From: Variovorax sp. S12S4
Lineage (GTDB): Bacteria; Pseudomonadota; Gammaproteobacteria; Burkholderiales; Burkholderiaceae_C
DNA length: 64,000 nucleotides
Direction of reading: 5' to 3'
NCBI RefSeq assembly: GCF_023195515.1
Contig: NZ_JALPKR020000002.1
Coordinates: 5,495,001 to 5,559,000 of the forward strand
A program made the position numbers and the translations under genes. The notes under the pieces are model-generated. The model ran no database searches. It worked only from the letters and a program-made list of their open reading frames with translations, and had not been told where the DNA came from. This document shows, in pieces, positions 56,538-64,000 of the stretch (positions are counted from its first letter, which is position 1; each line of letters starts with the position of its first letter).

Positions 56538-57517
56538 GTCTGCAGCTCCTTGCCGTGGCGCGCATGCGCACGCGCCACGATGTCGTTGAAATCCGCCGGT
56601 GGCGCATGCCGCGTGAACCGGTGTCCGGCGCGGGAGACCTGGCTCGGCAAGTCATGCTGCACCAGGGCCTCGAGCGCCGACGCGGCATCGATCAGGCCTT
56701 CCAGGTCCATGCCGGTGTCGTAGCCCATGCATTGCAGCATGTGCACCACGTCCTCGGTGGCCACATTGCCGGTGGCGCCGGGTGCATACGGGCAGCCGCC
56801 GATGCCGCCCAGCGACATGTCGAGGCGCTCGATACCCGCCTCGACCGCGGCCACGGTGTTGGCAAGCCCCATGCCGCGCGTGTTGTGAAAGTGCGCCGTC
56901 CATTGCAGTGCGGAATATCTCGCCAGCACCACCTCGCAAATCGCTTGCACCTGCGTAGGAAAAGCCATGCCCGTGGTGTCGCACAGCGTGACGCCCTGCA
57001 CCTGCAGCGCGGCGAAGCGGTCGATCCATTCGAGCACCGTGGCAAGCGGCACCTCGCCTTCCATTGGGCAGCCGAACACGCATGAGAGCGAGACGTTCAC
57101 CGGCACGCCGGCCTGCCTTGCCAGCGCTATGACTTCGGTGAGTTGGGCGAAGGATTGCTCGCGCGTCATCCGCAGGTTGCTGAGGTTGTGCGTTTCGCTC
57201 ACCGACATGACGATGTTGAATTCGCCGATGCGGCTTTCCAGCGCGCGCTCGGCCCCACGCAGGTTCGGCACCAGCGCGGTGTAGACCACGCCCGGCCGAC
57301 GGACGATGCGCTGCATCACCTCTTCGCCGTCGCGCAATGCCGGTATCGCCTTGGCGGAAGTGAATGAGGTCACCTCGATCTTGGCGTAGCCGAGCGTGCC
57401 CAGACGGTCGATCAATGCAATCTTGTCGTCGGTGGGGATGAATCGGCTTTCCATCTGGAAGCCGTCTCGGGTGGCCACTTCGTTGATGAAGAGCCGCTTG
57501 CCGTTGCCTGCTTTCAT
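56534..57517 (-). CDS. Hydroxymethylglutaryl-CoA lyase-like enzyme
   Basis: A 327-residue HMGL-family TIM-barrel lyase. Motifs: EVATRDGFQMESR at the N-terminus, GCPMEGEVPLATV, the metal site FHNTRGMGLAN, and the signature GGIGGCPYAPGATGNVATED-like loop with the catalytic cysteine. It cleaves an acyl-CoA such as HMG-CoA to acetyl-CoA and an acid. Coupled 4 bases to the VOC gene and to the CoA-transferase. In leucine, itaconate or citramalate-type pathways this trio recurs. Confidence 0.9.
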   Translation of the reverse strand: MKAGNGKRLFINEVATRDGFQMESRFIPTDDKIALIDRLGTLGYAKIEVTSFTSAKAIPALRDGEEVMQRIVRRPGVVYTALVPNLRGAERALESRIGEFNIVMSVSETHNLSNLRMTREQSFAQLTEVIALARQAGVPVNVSLSCVFGCPMEGEVPLATVLEWIDRFAALQVQGVTLCDTTGMAFPTQVQAICEVVLARYSALQWTAHFHNTRGMGLANTVAAVEAGIERLDMSLGGIGGCPYAPGATGNVATEDVVHMLQCMGYDTGMDLEGLIDAASALEALVQHDLPSQVSRAGHRFTRHAPPADFNDIVARAHARHGKELQT

Positions 57518-58689
57518 ACGGCCTCGCTTTCCTCGGTGCGGCGTGCGGGCCAGCCCGGGCCTTTCAGATCGCCCGTGTGTTCGCCGAGCCGTGGCGCAGG
57601 GTGCGCAATGCGGCCCGGCGTGGCGCTGAGCTTCGGCACGACGCCGGGCACCTTGAGCGTTCCGCCATCGGAAGTGGTCGCCTCCACGATCATCTGCCGT
57701 GCCTGGTATTGCGGATCGGCGGCGATGTCGGCCACCGAGTAGATGCGCCCGACGGGCACGCCCGCCGCATCGAGCGCCGCCAGCACCTCGTCGCGGCTAC
57801 GCTGCAGCGTCCAGGCCTCGATGGCTGTATCGATTTCTTCCACGCGCGCCACGCGGCCGTCGTTGTGCACGAGCTGCGGATCATTCTCAAGATCAGCGCG
57901 GTCGATGGCGCGCATCAGCCGGCGGAAGATGCTGTCGCCGTTGCCCGCCACCAGCACGTAGTGGCCGTCGCTGCACTTGTAGGCATTGGTCGGCGCAATA
58001 CCCGGCAACGCGCTGCCGGCACGCTCCCGCACAGCGCCGAAAGCGTCGTATTCGGGCAGCAGGCTTTCCATCACGTTGAAGACCGACTCATACAGCGCCA
58101 CGTCGATGAACTGCCCCTCCCCGCCATGAGCCGTGCGGTGGTGCAGTGCCGTGAGCACGCCGATGACGCCATGCAGCGCAGCCAGCGTGTCGCCGAGCGA
58201 AACGCCCACGCGCACCGGCACCCGGCCCGGTTCGCCGCTCAGGTAGCGCAGCCCGCCCATCGATTCGCCGAGCACGCCAAAACCCGGCTTGTCGCGGTAG
58301 GGGCCGGTCTGCCCGTAGCCGGAAATGCGCAGCATGATGAGCCGGGGGTTGAGTGCATGCAGCTGCTCCCAGCCCAGGCCCCAGCCTTCGAGCGTGCCCG
58401 GCTTGAAGTTTTCGATCAGCACGTCGGCCTCGAGCGCCAGGGCGCGCACGGCCTCCTGGCCTTCAGCGCTGCGCAGGTCTAAGCACACCGAGCGCTTGTT
58501 GCGCGACTGCACCTCCCACCACACGGAAGTGCCTTCGCGCAGCATCCGCCATTTGCGCAGCGGGTCGCCGACGCCCGCAGGCTCGACCTTGATCACGTCC
58601 GCGCCGAATTCCGCCAGCGTCTTGCCGGCGAACGGGCCGGCGATGAGCTGGCCGAGCTCCAGCACCTTGAGGCCTTCGAGTGCGTTCAT
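57514..58689 (-). CDS. Class III CoA-transferase (CaiB/BaiF family)
   Basis: A 391-residue family III transferase: LEGLKVLELGQLIAGPFAGK, EFGADVIKVEPAGVGDPLRK and GYGQTGPYRDKPGFGVLGES, with SVCLDLRSAEGQEAVRAL. Such enzymes move CoA onto a free carboxylate. First gene of the unit, coupled by 4 bases to the lyase gene, so it probably activates the acid that the lyase then splits. ATG 58689 was chosen. Confidence 0.92.
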   Translation of the reverse strand: MNALEGLKVLELGQLIAGPFAGKTLAEFGADVIKVEPAGVGDPLRKWRMLREGTSVWWEVQSRNKRSVCLDLRSAEGQEAVRALALEADVLIENFKPGTLEGWGLGWEQLHALNPRLIMLRISGYGQTGPYRDKPGFGVLGESMGGLRYLSGEPGRVPVRVGVSLGDTLAALHGVIGVLTALHHRTAHGGEGQFIDVALYESVFNVMESLLPEYDAFGAVRERAGSALPGIAPTNAYKCSDGHYVLVAGNGDSIFRRLMRAIDRADLENDPQLVHNDGRVARVEEIDTAIEAWTLQRSRDEVLAALDAAGVPVGRIYSVADIAADPQYQARQMIVEATTSDGGTLKVPGVVPKLSATPGRIAHPAPRLGEHTGDLKGPGWPARRTEESEAV

Positions 58690-58802
58690 CTGCGTCTGTC
58701 TCCTGTGGGAATGCCCCAACTCTAAGAACAGATCGCGTCCGCCGGAATTGCTCTGACGGCAGCACGCCTTCGCAAAATGCGAAGGCCGGTGCTCTACGTG
58801 CT

Positions 58803-59576
58803 CTACTTCTTCTTGGCCAACGCAGGTTTGGCGGCAGGCAGCAGCGGAGCCTCCGGCGCTTTGACCCAGCCGCGCAGCAAAACGCCAAGGAAGAGACCGC
58901 CCGCGAAGATCGCCCAGTACATCCAGACTGGCATGTTCTCCATGCCGCTGTGCAGGTTCATGCCGAATGCGGCACCAACGGCCATGAGCGGAAAGGTCAG
59001 CGCCGCGATGGTGTTGAGCTTGTGCTGCGCGCGGCTGACTTCCCGGGTCGAGCGCGCCTGCGCCTCGGCCGCGTGCGCGAGCCGGTAGTCGAGCGACATG
59101 CGGGTGTCGGCCAGCAACAGCTCCAGGCCGCGCGTGATCTCGACCGCGAGATCGCGGAGGTCGATCAGCATGAGGTCTTCCTTGACGGCATCGCGCGCCG
59201 CTTGCAGCACGGCCTGCAGGTTCATGGCGGCGCGGGTCAGCGGAATAAGCGGGCCGAGAACCTGGAACAGATCTTCGGAAGTTTCAGCGACCGCGTGCCT
59301 GGTCTCGAAAGTAGCCAGCGCCGTGCGGTAGCTTTCGAGCAGCTTGGCAAAAGCGCGCTCGCCGGGGTTGTTGCCCTTGTGGAACCACGCGCCATCGGGC
59401 TTGCGCAAGAACACCGCGGGCTTGCGCTCCGCGCCGGGGCCGGCGGGCGGCTCGTGCAGGATCACCAGCAGATGGCCCTGCTCGTGAATGATGCGCTGCG
59501 CACCGTAGCTCGCGCCTCCCAGCCGCTGCTGGATTTCAGGCGGCAGTTCCCAGTCGTAGTCGATTCTTCTTGGCAT
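58803..59576 (-). CDS. CorA-like membrane protein
   Basis: A 257-residue protein related to CorA/ZntB transporters. Two helices are near the C-terminus with the selectivity motif GMN in AAFGMNLHSGMENMP between them, and the long helix before it (residues about 125-195). The N-terminal half is shorter than a canonical CorA and contains PRRIDYDWELPPEIQQ. ATG 59576 shares its A with the TGA of the PLD gene (TGATG). Ion carried is unknown. Confidence 0.75.
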   Translation of the reverse strand: MPRRIDYDWELPPEIQQRLGGASYGAQRIIHEQGHLLVILHEPPAGPGAERKPAVFLRKPDGAWFHKGNNPGERAFAKLLESYRTALATFETRHAVAETSEDLFQVLGPLIPLTRAAMNLQAVLQAARDAVKEDLMLIDLRDLAVEITRGLELLLADTRMSLDYRLAHAAEAQARSTREVSRAQHKLNTIAALTFPLMAVGAAFGMNLHSGMENMPVWMYWAIFAGGLFLGVLLRGWVKAPEAPLLPAAKPALAKKK

Positions 59577-60274
59577 CAGGCGGCCTGCAGTTCTTTCCAC
59601 AAGATGTCGAATTCGTCCGCAAAGCGGCGCACGAGCGAGGGGTCGTTGCTCAAGATGACGTTCTCCTCGTTGTGCTCGCAGGCGCTGCGGGTCCAGTTGT
59701 AGCTGCCGTTCAGCAACCGTGCGCCGTCGAAGATGGCGAACTTGTGATGCATGTGCGCCTCGGTGCGGTCCACCGCAATCGGAATACCCGCCGCGCGCAA
59801 TTGCCCTACGTCGCTGCCGCGGTCGAACTCCTTGTCGTTGTCGGTAATGAAGCGCACCGCCACGCCGCGCCGATGTGCGGCCAACACCTCGGCGGTAATG
59901 CGGTCATCTGAAAGCGTAAACACGCACAGATCGACCGAGCGCCTGGCGGCCTTCAGCTGCTGATTGATCGCCTGCAGGCAAGCGGTGCCGGGGCTGAAGA
60001 AGGCCTGCGAGTGCACGTTGACGGCATCAGGCGAGCGGCCTGTGTCGATTGCGCGCACAACGCCTTCCAGCCACTTAAGCAGGGACAGTTGCTCCGGATC
60101 AGCTGTGCGGGCGCGCACCAGGTCGAATGCACGATTGCGCAACTGGCGCAAACCGTCCTCAGGCGGTGAGGCCTCACGAAGCGTATGCACCAGCACACGG
60201 CGCTCGTCGTCGCTCAGCCGCTCATCGGTCATGGTGGCGTCCAGCTGGGCCAGTAGTTCGGGAAGGGCCGACAT
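59576..60274 (-). CDS. Phospholipase D-fold protein
   Basis: A 232-residue protein. One PLD HKD-type motif lies at about 173-190: HMHHKFAIFDGARLLNGSYN, with histidine, lysine and aspartate in order and the GS pair. The single-copy motif and short length suggest a homodimeric nuclease-like PLD protein such as the Nuc/cardiolipin-synthase-like family. An N-terminal helical region precedes it (about residues 1-90). ATG 60274 (MSALPELL) was preferred. It sits between the large ATPase and the CorA-like protein, on the same strand. Confidence 0.82.
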   Translation of the reverse strand: MSALPELLAQLDATMTDERLSDDERRVLVHTLREASPPEDGLRQLRNRAFDLVRARTADPEQLSLLKWLEGVVRAIDTGRSPDAVNVHSQAFFSPGTACLQAINQQLKAARRSVDLCVFTLSDDRITAEVLAAHRRGVAVRFITDNDKEFDRGSDVGQLRAAGIPIAVDRTEAHMHHKFAIFDGARLLNGSYNWTRSACEHNEENVILSNDPSLVRRFADEFDILWKELQAA

Positions 60275-60317
60275 GTCAGTGAATCTCCATAGTGCTGCGC
60301 CCATTCAGGGCCTCTCG

Positions 60318-60574
60318 TTCAGGGCTTGTGCAAAGGCCACCGGGTACTCCCCCTCCGCGAATGTCCCCCGCCTTCGGCTCCTCCTTTATTTCGATGCGGG
60401 AAGCACCCGATGCCCTGTGCACGAGGGCACGCTGCTGGTGTACCGCTGATCAACAACCGCTCTGTGCAACGCAGCCGCTGGCGGGGTGCCTTGCGCAGCG
60501 AAATAAAGGAGGAGGCCGCAGGCCGGGGGACATTCGCGGAGAAAGGTACCCCGTCGGCGGGTGCGCGCCCTGAA
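60318..60574. repeat. 257-bp palindromic intergenic element
   Basis: The whole 349-base gap between 60275 and 60623 contains no gene. Instead the part 60318-60574 is one long imperfect palindrome. Outer arms TTCAGGGC (60318) and GCCCTGAA (60567), then arms 60342-60409 and 60482-60552 share TCCGCGAATGTCCCCCG and CTCCTCCTTTATTTCG with their complements. The centre has TGATCA at 60447. It could fold as a cruciform or long hairpin. I remember similar sequence from Variovorax genomes, so it is probably a repeated, MITE-like element. Confidence 0.7.
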
Positions 60575-60623
60575 GAACCGCAGCGCAAAACAACACGACG
60601 CAAAGAAAGACAACCCCTCATTC

Positions 60624-63600
60624 CTAGCTCTCCTTGTCCGGCTTGGGCGAGCGCCTAACCACGCCACGCGCAGCCTGCACCTCAGCCGCAAGCCGCTCCA
60701 TGTCCTGCTTGATCGACCGGTCGAGCTCTAGCCGGCGTTCGGTGGCGGTTACTAGCGGAAGGATCAGTTCGCGATAAGTCACCGCAATCTGCAGCATGGC
60801 GTCGGCCAGCCGCTGGCTTTCGCTCGGGCCTTCGGCGGGCGGCTTGGGTTTGAGCGCATCGACCGCGCGCGCCACGTCGAGCATGCTGCTTGCAATGCGC
60901 TGGCTGCCGTCGACGTCGTCGCCGCCGAGCTTTTTCTTTCGCACGAACTCTTCGCAGATGGCCGCCCAGCGCGCGCTTTCTTCCGGCGTGGGGCTGCCCA
61001 GAAGCTGCGCAAGCCTCAAGAGGTTTTCTTCCGCGCCGGTGGTCAGGGTCTGCGCCTCGCCGCGGTAATGGTCGCGCAGCAAAGCGTCGAGCTCGTCGTC
61101 GCGCATCAACGCGGTGATCTTGCCCGCGAGCTTGGTCATGTTGCGGTAGCTGCCCTGCAGCTTGAACGGCGGCGCTGTGCGGTAGGCCTCCTGTTGCGCG
61201 GCCGATTCGATGTAGGCGAGGTTGACCTTCAGCAGCAGGTCGCGCGCACGGAACAGGCGCTGCAGCAGTGCCTTTATCTCTTCCAACTCAGCCGCACTGT
61301 ACGCATGCGAAAGCGCACTGCTCGGCACCTCGTGCCCCTGCGCCATCTTCACCAGCAGCTGCACGTCCTTGGGGTCGCGCGAGGCCAGCGGCATCAGCGT
61401 GGGGTTGGAGGTCAGGCTGTTCTCGATGTACGAGAGCGCAAACGCCGCCTCGCGGCCCGAGAGCACATCGCCCAGGTTGTAGATGTCCGCCCGGTTGGCC
61501 AGCATGTCCGGAATCTTGAACACGTCGCCCGACTCGGTGTACGGGTTGCCAGCCATCACGATGGCAAAGCGCTTGCCGCGCATGTCGTAGCTGCGTGGCT
61601 CGCCGTTCCACACGCCCTCGATGCGGCGCGTGCCGTCGGCCAGCGCAATGAACTTCTGCAGAAACTCCGGGCTCGTGTGCTGGATGTCGTCCAGGTACAG
61701 CATCACGTTGCTGCCCATTGCCAGGCCGAGGTTCAGCTTTTCCAGCTCTTGCCGCGCGGCGCTGTTGGGCGCGTTGGCCGGGTCGATGGCCGTGACGCCG
61801 TGGCCCAGCGCCGGGCAGTTGATGCGCACGAAGATCAGGCCGAGCCGGTCTGCCACGTATTCCATGAGCGTGGTCTTGCCGTAGCCGGGCGGCGAAATCA
61901 GGAGCAGCAAACCCATGCGGTCGGTGCGGCTGCCCTCGCCCGCCGAGCCGATCTGCTTGGAGAGGTTGTCGCCGATGATGGGCAGGTAGAGCTCGTCGAT
62001 CAGCTGGTTGCGAACGAAGGTCGAGAGCGGCTTGGCCTGGAATTGGCCCAGCTTGAGGCGAGCTTTCTCGCGTTCGAGCAGCTCGTGCCGCAGGCTGTGC
62101 AGCGCCTCGTAGCCCGGCACCGCATGCGTGGTGTGAAACAGGAAGCGGCGCCAGAAGTCGTTCAGGTTCAGCGTCATGCGGCCATCGGCCACGCGCGGAT
62201 GTTCACCGCGCAGCCCCTCGACCGTGCGGTCGAGCGCCACGTTGACACGCTTGCGCTGCATCGGCATGGCCAGCACGCTGGCCGCGTCGTCTACCCAATC
62301 GACCGACTGCGGCGCCTGATGAACCGCATAGGCACGCACCCAGTCGCGCGCAAGGCGCCAGCGCTCCGCCGGCGGTGCGGCATCGAGATCGTGCTGCCAC
62401 GCATCGCGCCGGCCACCCCTTTCGAGCTCGCGAAGCAACGCGGCGGCCAGGTCTTCGCCCGCACCCGATACGGCCCAGGTTTCCCCGCCGTGCTCGCCGG
62501 CCAGTTCGCGCACCAGGTAGGCAGCCGCCTGGCCGCACACGGTGGACACGCGGCCCTGGTGGGCGTCGCGCTCTTCTTCGGTAGCGGTTTCGGCCAACGG
62601 CAGCAGGTCGGGCAGCATGTCGCGCGCAAAGTGATTCAGCGCGCGCGCCGTGTCGGCTTCGAGCTGCTCCAGCGCGTCGCGGCGGGCGAACAATGCCCGC
62701 ATCTGCAAGGCGGCACGCGCGCGCCGCAGCAGCGATTCGCGGTGCGCGATCAAATGGCCGTGCTGCCAGTAGAGCAGCGCCAGTGCGCGTTCGGTCGGCC
62801 CCCATGCCAGCAGGCCGGCCTGGTCTTGCATGGCGACGAGCGCACCGAGCAGGCGCAACGCGTCGTCATCGTGAATGCCCTTCTGGTAGCCCTCCTGGTA
62901 GCGCGCAGCTGCGAAGCGGCGCACCATTTCGAGCAGCTGCGGATGCAACGGGTCTTCGGTGAGGAGCGTGACCACCTCGGCCCAGGTGCGCTCGGCCTTG
63001 CCATCGAGCAACGACTCGAGCAGGCGGCCGGCCAGGTATTCGGCGCGCGACAGTTCGGTGGTTTCCGAAACCAGCGCCTGGTTCCAGTAGCGTTGCAGCG
63101 GCAGCAGCCGCGGCTCGTCCACGGGGCTCAGGTAGTCGGTGCCGGTGACCTGGTAGGCCATACCGCTCTCGCGGGCCACCAAGGTCAGGTCGACGGGCTG
63201 GCGGTGCACGGTAAAGGCATGACGGCCCAGGCGCAGGGTGTCTCCGCCTTCGCTCACCAGTTCGCGCTTGTCGCGAATCGAACGCAGGGCCTGGTCGCGC
63301 GCTGTCTTCAGGCGCGTGTCGAGCTCGTCCGCCGGCACGGCGGCGCCGAGCGTGCGCAGGTCTGCAATCAGCGTGTGCAGCTTGCCGATCATCGGATCGG
63401 CGGCGAAGTAGCTGTGAACCTGCTTCAGGTCGCCGAACTGCGCAATGCGGCGCGGAATACCGTCGAGGATGCGCCCCGCCGCGTCGACCACGCCCTGCGC
63501 ACGGCGCTGGCGGGCCTCCACCAGGCTCTGGCGGCGCGCGGAAAGCGCTTCGTACACGGTCTCGCGCTTTTCGGCGATGTCGGCCAAAAAGTCTTCCTGC

Positions 63601-64000
63601 TCGGCAAAGCGGCCTTCGATTTCTTCGAGCTGGGCCAAGAGGCGCGTGAGCGCGTCGTCGCACTTCTCGGGCGTGTCGGCAAACTCCAGCGCGTTTTCCA
63701 CCGCCTGGCTGAAAAGCTTGAACTGCGCACCGAACTCCGCGCGCGCCTCGGTTGCGCCGAGTGACTTGCGCCGCGCGCGTGCATCGGCGCGCATGCGGTT
63801 GATGTCGGCGTAGATCAGCGAGATGCGGTCGAGAATCGAAGTGCGGATCACCGCATCACCGCCTGGCAGGCTCCCGAGCTGTTCGGTCAGCAAATCGAGG
63901 CCGGCCGCTTGCTCGTCGAGCGTTGCCAGCATCTGGCCGAGCGCGGGCGAAGTCGCAAGATTGGGCAGGTCGAGCGCCAGCTTGTCCAGCGCCTGGCGCT
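60624..64000 (-). CDS. DNA-repair-type AAA ATPase (DUF3686-like), N-terminus beyond the window
   Basis: A very large ATPase. The visible 1124 codons run from the window's right end to 60624; the frame remains open at 64000, so the protein start is missing. The N-terminal half is long and helical (for example EGRFAEQEDFLADIAEKRET). An AAA domain follows with Walker A SPPGYGKTTLMEYVADRLG near two thirds of the visible part and Walker B VMLYLDDIQHTSPEF. The C-terminus has LARSMLD-like helices and ends PKPDKES. It resembles proteins annotated as DNA-repair ATPases with DUF3686. The role is unproven. PLD-fold and CorA-like genes follow on the same strand. Confidence 0.78.
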   Translation of the reverse strand, partial: RQALDKLALDLPNLATSPALGQMLATLDEQAAGLDLLTEQLGSLPGGDAVIRTSILDRISLIYADINRMRADARARRKSLGATEARAEFGAQFKLFSQAVENALEFADTPEKCDDALTRLLAQLEEIEGRFAEQEDFLADIAEKRETVYEALSARRQSLVEARQRRAQGVVDAAGRILDGIPRRIAQFGDLKQVHSYFAADPMIGKLHTLIADLRTLGAAVPADELDTRLKTARDQALRSIRDKRELVSEGGDTLRLGRHAFTVHRQPVDLTLVARESGMAYQVTGTDYLSPVDEPRLLPLQRYWNQALVSETTELSRAEYLAGRLLESLLDGKAERTWAEVVTLLTEDPLHPQLLEMVRRFAAARYQEGYQKGIHDDDALRLLGALVAMQDQAGLLAWGPTERALALLYWQHGHLIAHRESLLRRARAALQMRALFARRDALEQLEADTARALNHFARDMLPDLLPLAETATEEERDAHQGRVSTVCGQAAAYLVRELAGEHGGETWAVSGAGEDLAAALLRELERGGRRDAWQHDLDAAPPAERWRLARDWVRAYAVHQAPQSVDWVDDAASVLAMPMQRKRVNVALDRTVEGLRGEHPRVADGRMTLNLNDFWRRFLFHTTHAVPGYEALHSLRHELLEREKARLKLGQFQAKPLSTFVRNQLIDELYLPIIGDNLSKQIGSAGEGSRTDRMGLLLLISPPGYGKTTLMEYVADRLGLIFVRINCPALGHGVTAIDPANAPNSAARQELEKLNLGLAMGSNVMLYLDDIQHTSPEFLQKFIALADGTRRIEGVWNGEPRSYDMRGKRFAIVMAGNPYTESGDVFKIPDMLANRADIYNLGDVLSGREAAFALSYIENSLTSNPTLMPLASRDPKDVQLLVKMAQGHEVPSSALSHAYSAAELEEIKALLQRLFRARDLLLKVNLAYIESAAQQEAYRTAPPFKLQGSYRNMTKLAGKITALMRDDELDALLRDHYRGEAQTLTTGAEENLLRLAQLLGSPTPEESARWAAICEEFVRKKKLGGDDVDGSQRIASSMLDVARAVDALKPKPPAEGPSESQRLADAMLQIAVTYRELILPLVTATERRLELDRSIKQDMERLAAEVQAARGVVRRSPKPDKES

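Noticed and set aside
61068..63764. Long open frame antisense to the DNA-repair-type ATPase
   Set aside because: Shadow frame; the ATPase on the minus strand has Walker motifs and a sensible protein composition.

Overview
The window reads as chromosome of a high-GC betaproteobacterium of the Burkholderiales, most likely Comamonadaceae and Variovorax-like. This is judged by eye from the very high GC, a Bug-type solute receptor, an mms valine operon, a prp operon with a PrpR/ScfR-type regulator, and the DUF3348-DUF802-OmpA-DUF2894 gene set. No tRNA, rRNA, CRISPR array, insertion sequence or prophage was seen. Nearly everything looks like ordinary chromosome with catabolic and regulatory modules.

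Layout. 1-2350: end of an OmpR-type response regulator, its histidine kinase, and a convergent MipA/OmpV outer-membrane protein. 2493-7003: alpha/beta hydrolase, frameshifted DODA-type dioxygenase, two divergent LuxR-type regulators, a frameshifted exported protein. 7103-13836: ABC exporter, VOC protein divergent from a TetR regulator with two operators, a 24-residue membrane protein, a DUF2868 membrane protein coupled to a DUF3482 GTPase. 13846-19265: periplasmic aldehyde oxidoreductase PaoABC with DoxX and a divergent LysR regulator. 19361-27158: frameshifted HlyIII, XRE-type regulator, MurA paralogue, class A beta-lactamase, ArsR plus SRPBCC pair with two strong operators, PssA, GST, histidine phosphatase, CbpA and CbpM.

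27189-31286 is the most interesting locus. Four genes joined by four-base overlaps encode DUF3348, a MotA/ExbB-like membrane protein with a roughly 500-residue helical tail, a MotB-like OmpA protein with a membrane aspartate, and DUF2894. The central pair has the architecture of the ZorA/ZorB ion-driven motor of Zorya defence, but with different partner genes. 31541-36473 holds a large LuxR (LAL) regulator, truncated globin, cupin, DUF4242 and a small exported protein.

36636-42228 is the methylcitrate (propionate) operon with its regulator and a cluster of TTGCGAA repeats between them. 43089-46472 is metE/metR. 46529-51670 is a valine operon (mmsB, 3-hydroxyisobutyryl-CoA hydrolase, acyl-CoA dehydrogenase, mmsA) containing an embedded LprI-like gene, with a divergent LysR gene. 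52697-54810 is a two-subunit 3-oxoacid CoA-transferase with a divergent PAS-LuxR regulator and a perfect operator. 55135-58689 is a Bug receptor, VOC, HMG-CoA-lyase-like and class III CoA-transferase operon. 58803-64000 holds a CorA-like protein, a phospholipase-D-fold protein, a 257-bp palindromic element and a large DNA-repair-type ATPase running off the end.

Five otherwise intact genes each carry one single-base frameshift, most next to short homopolymers. This looks more like residual sequencing indels than gene decay.
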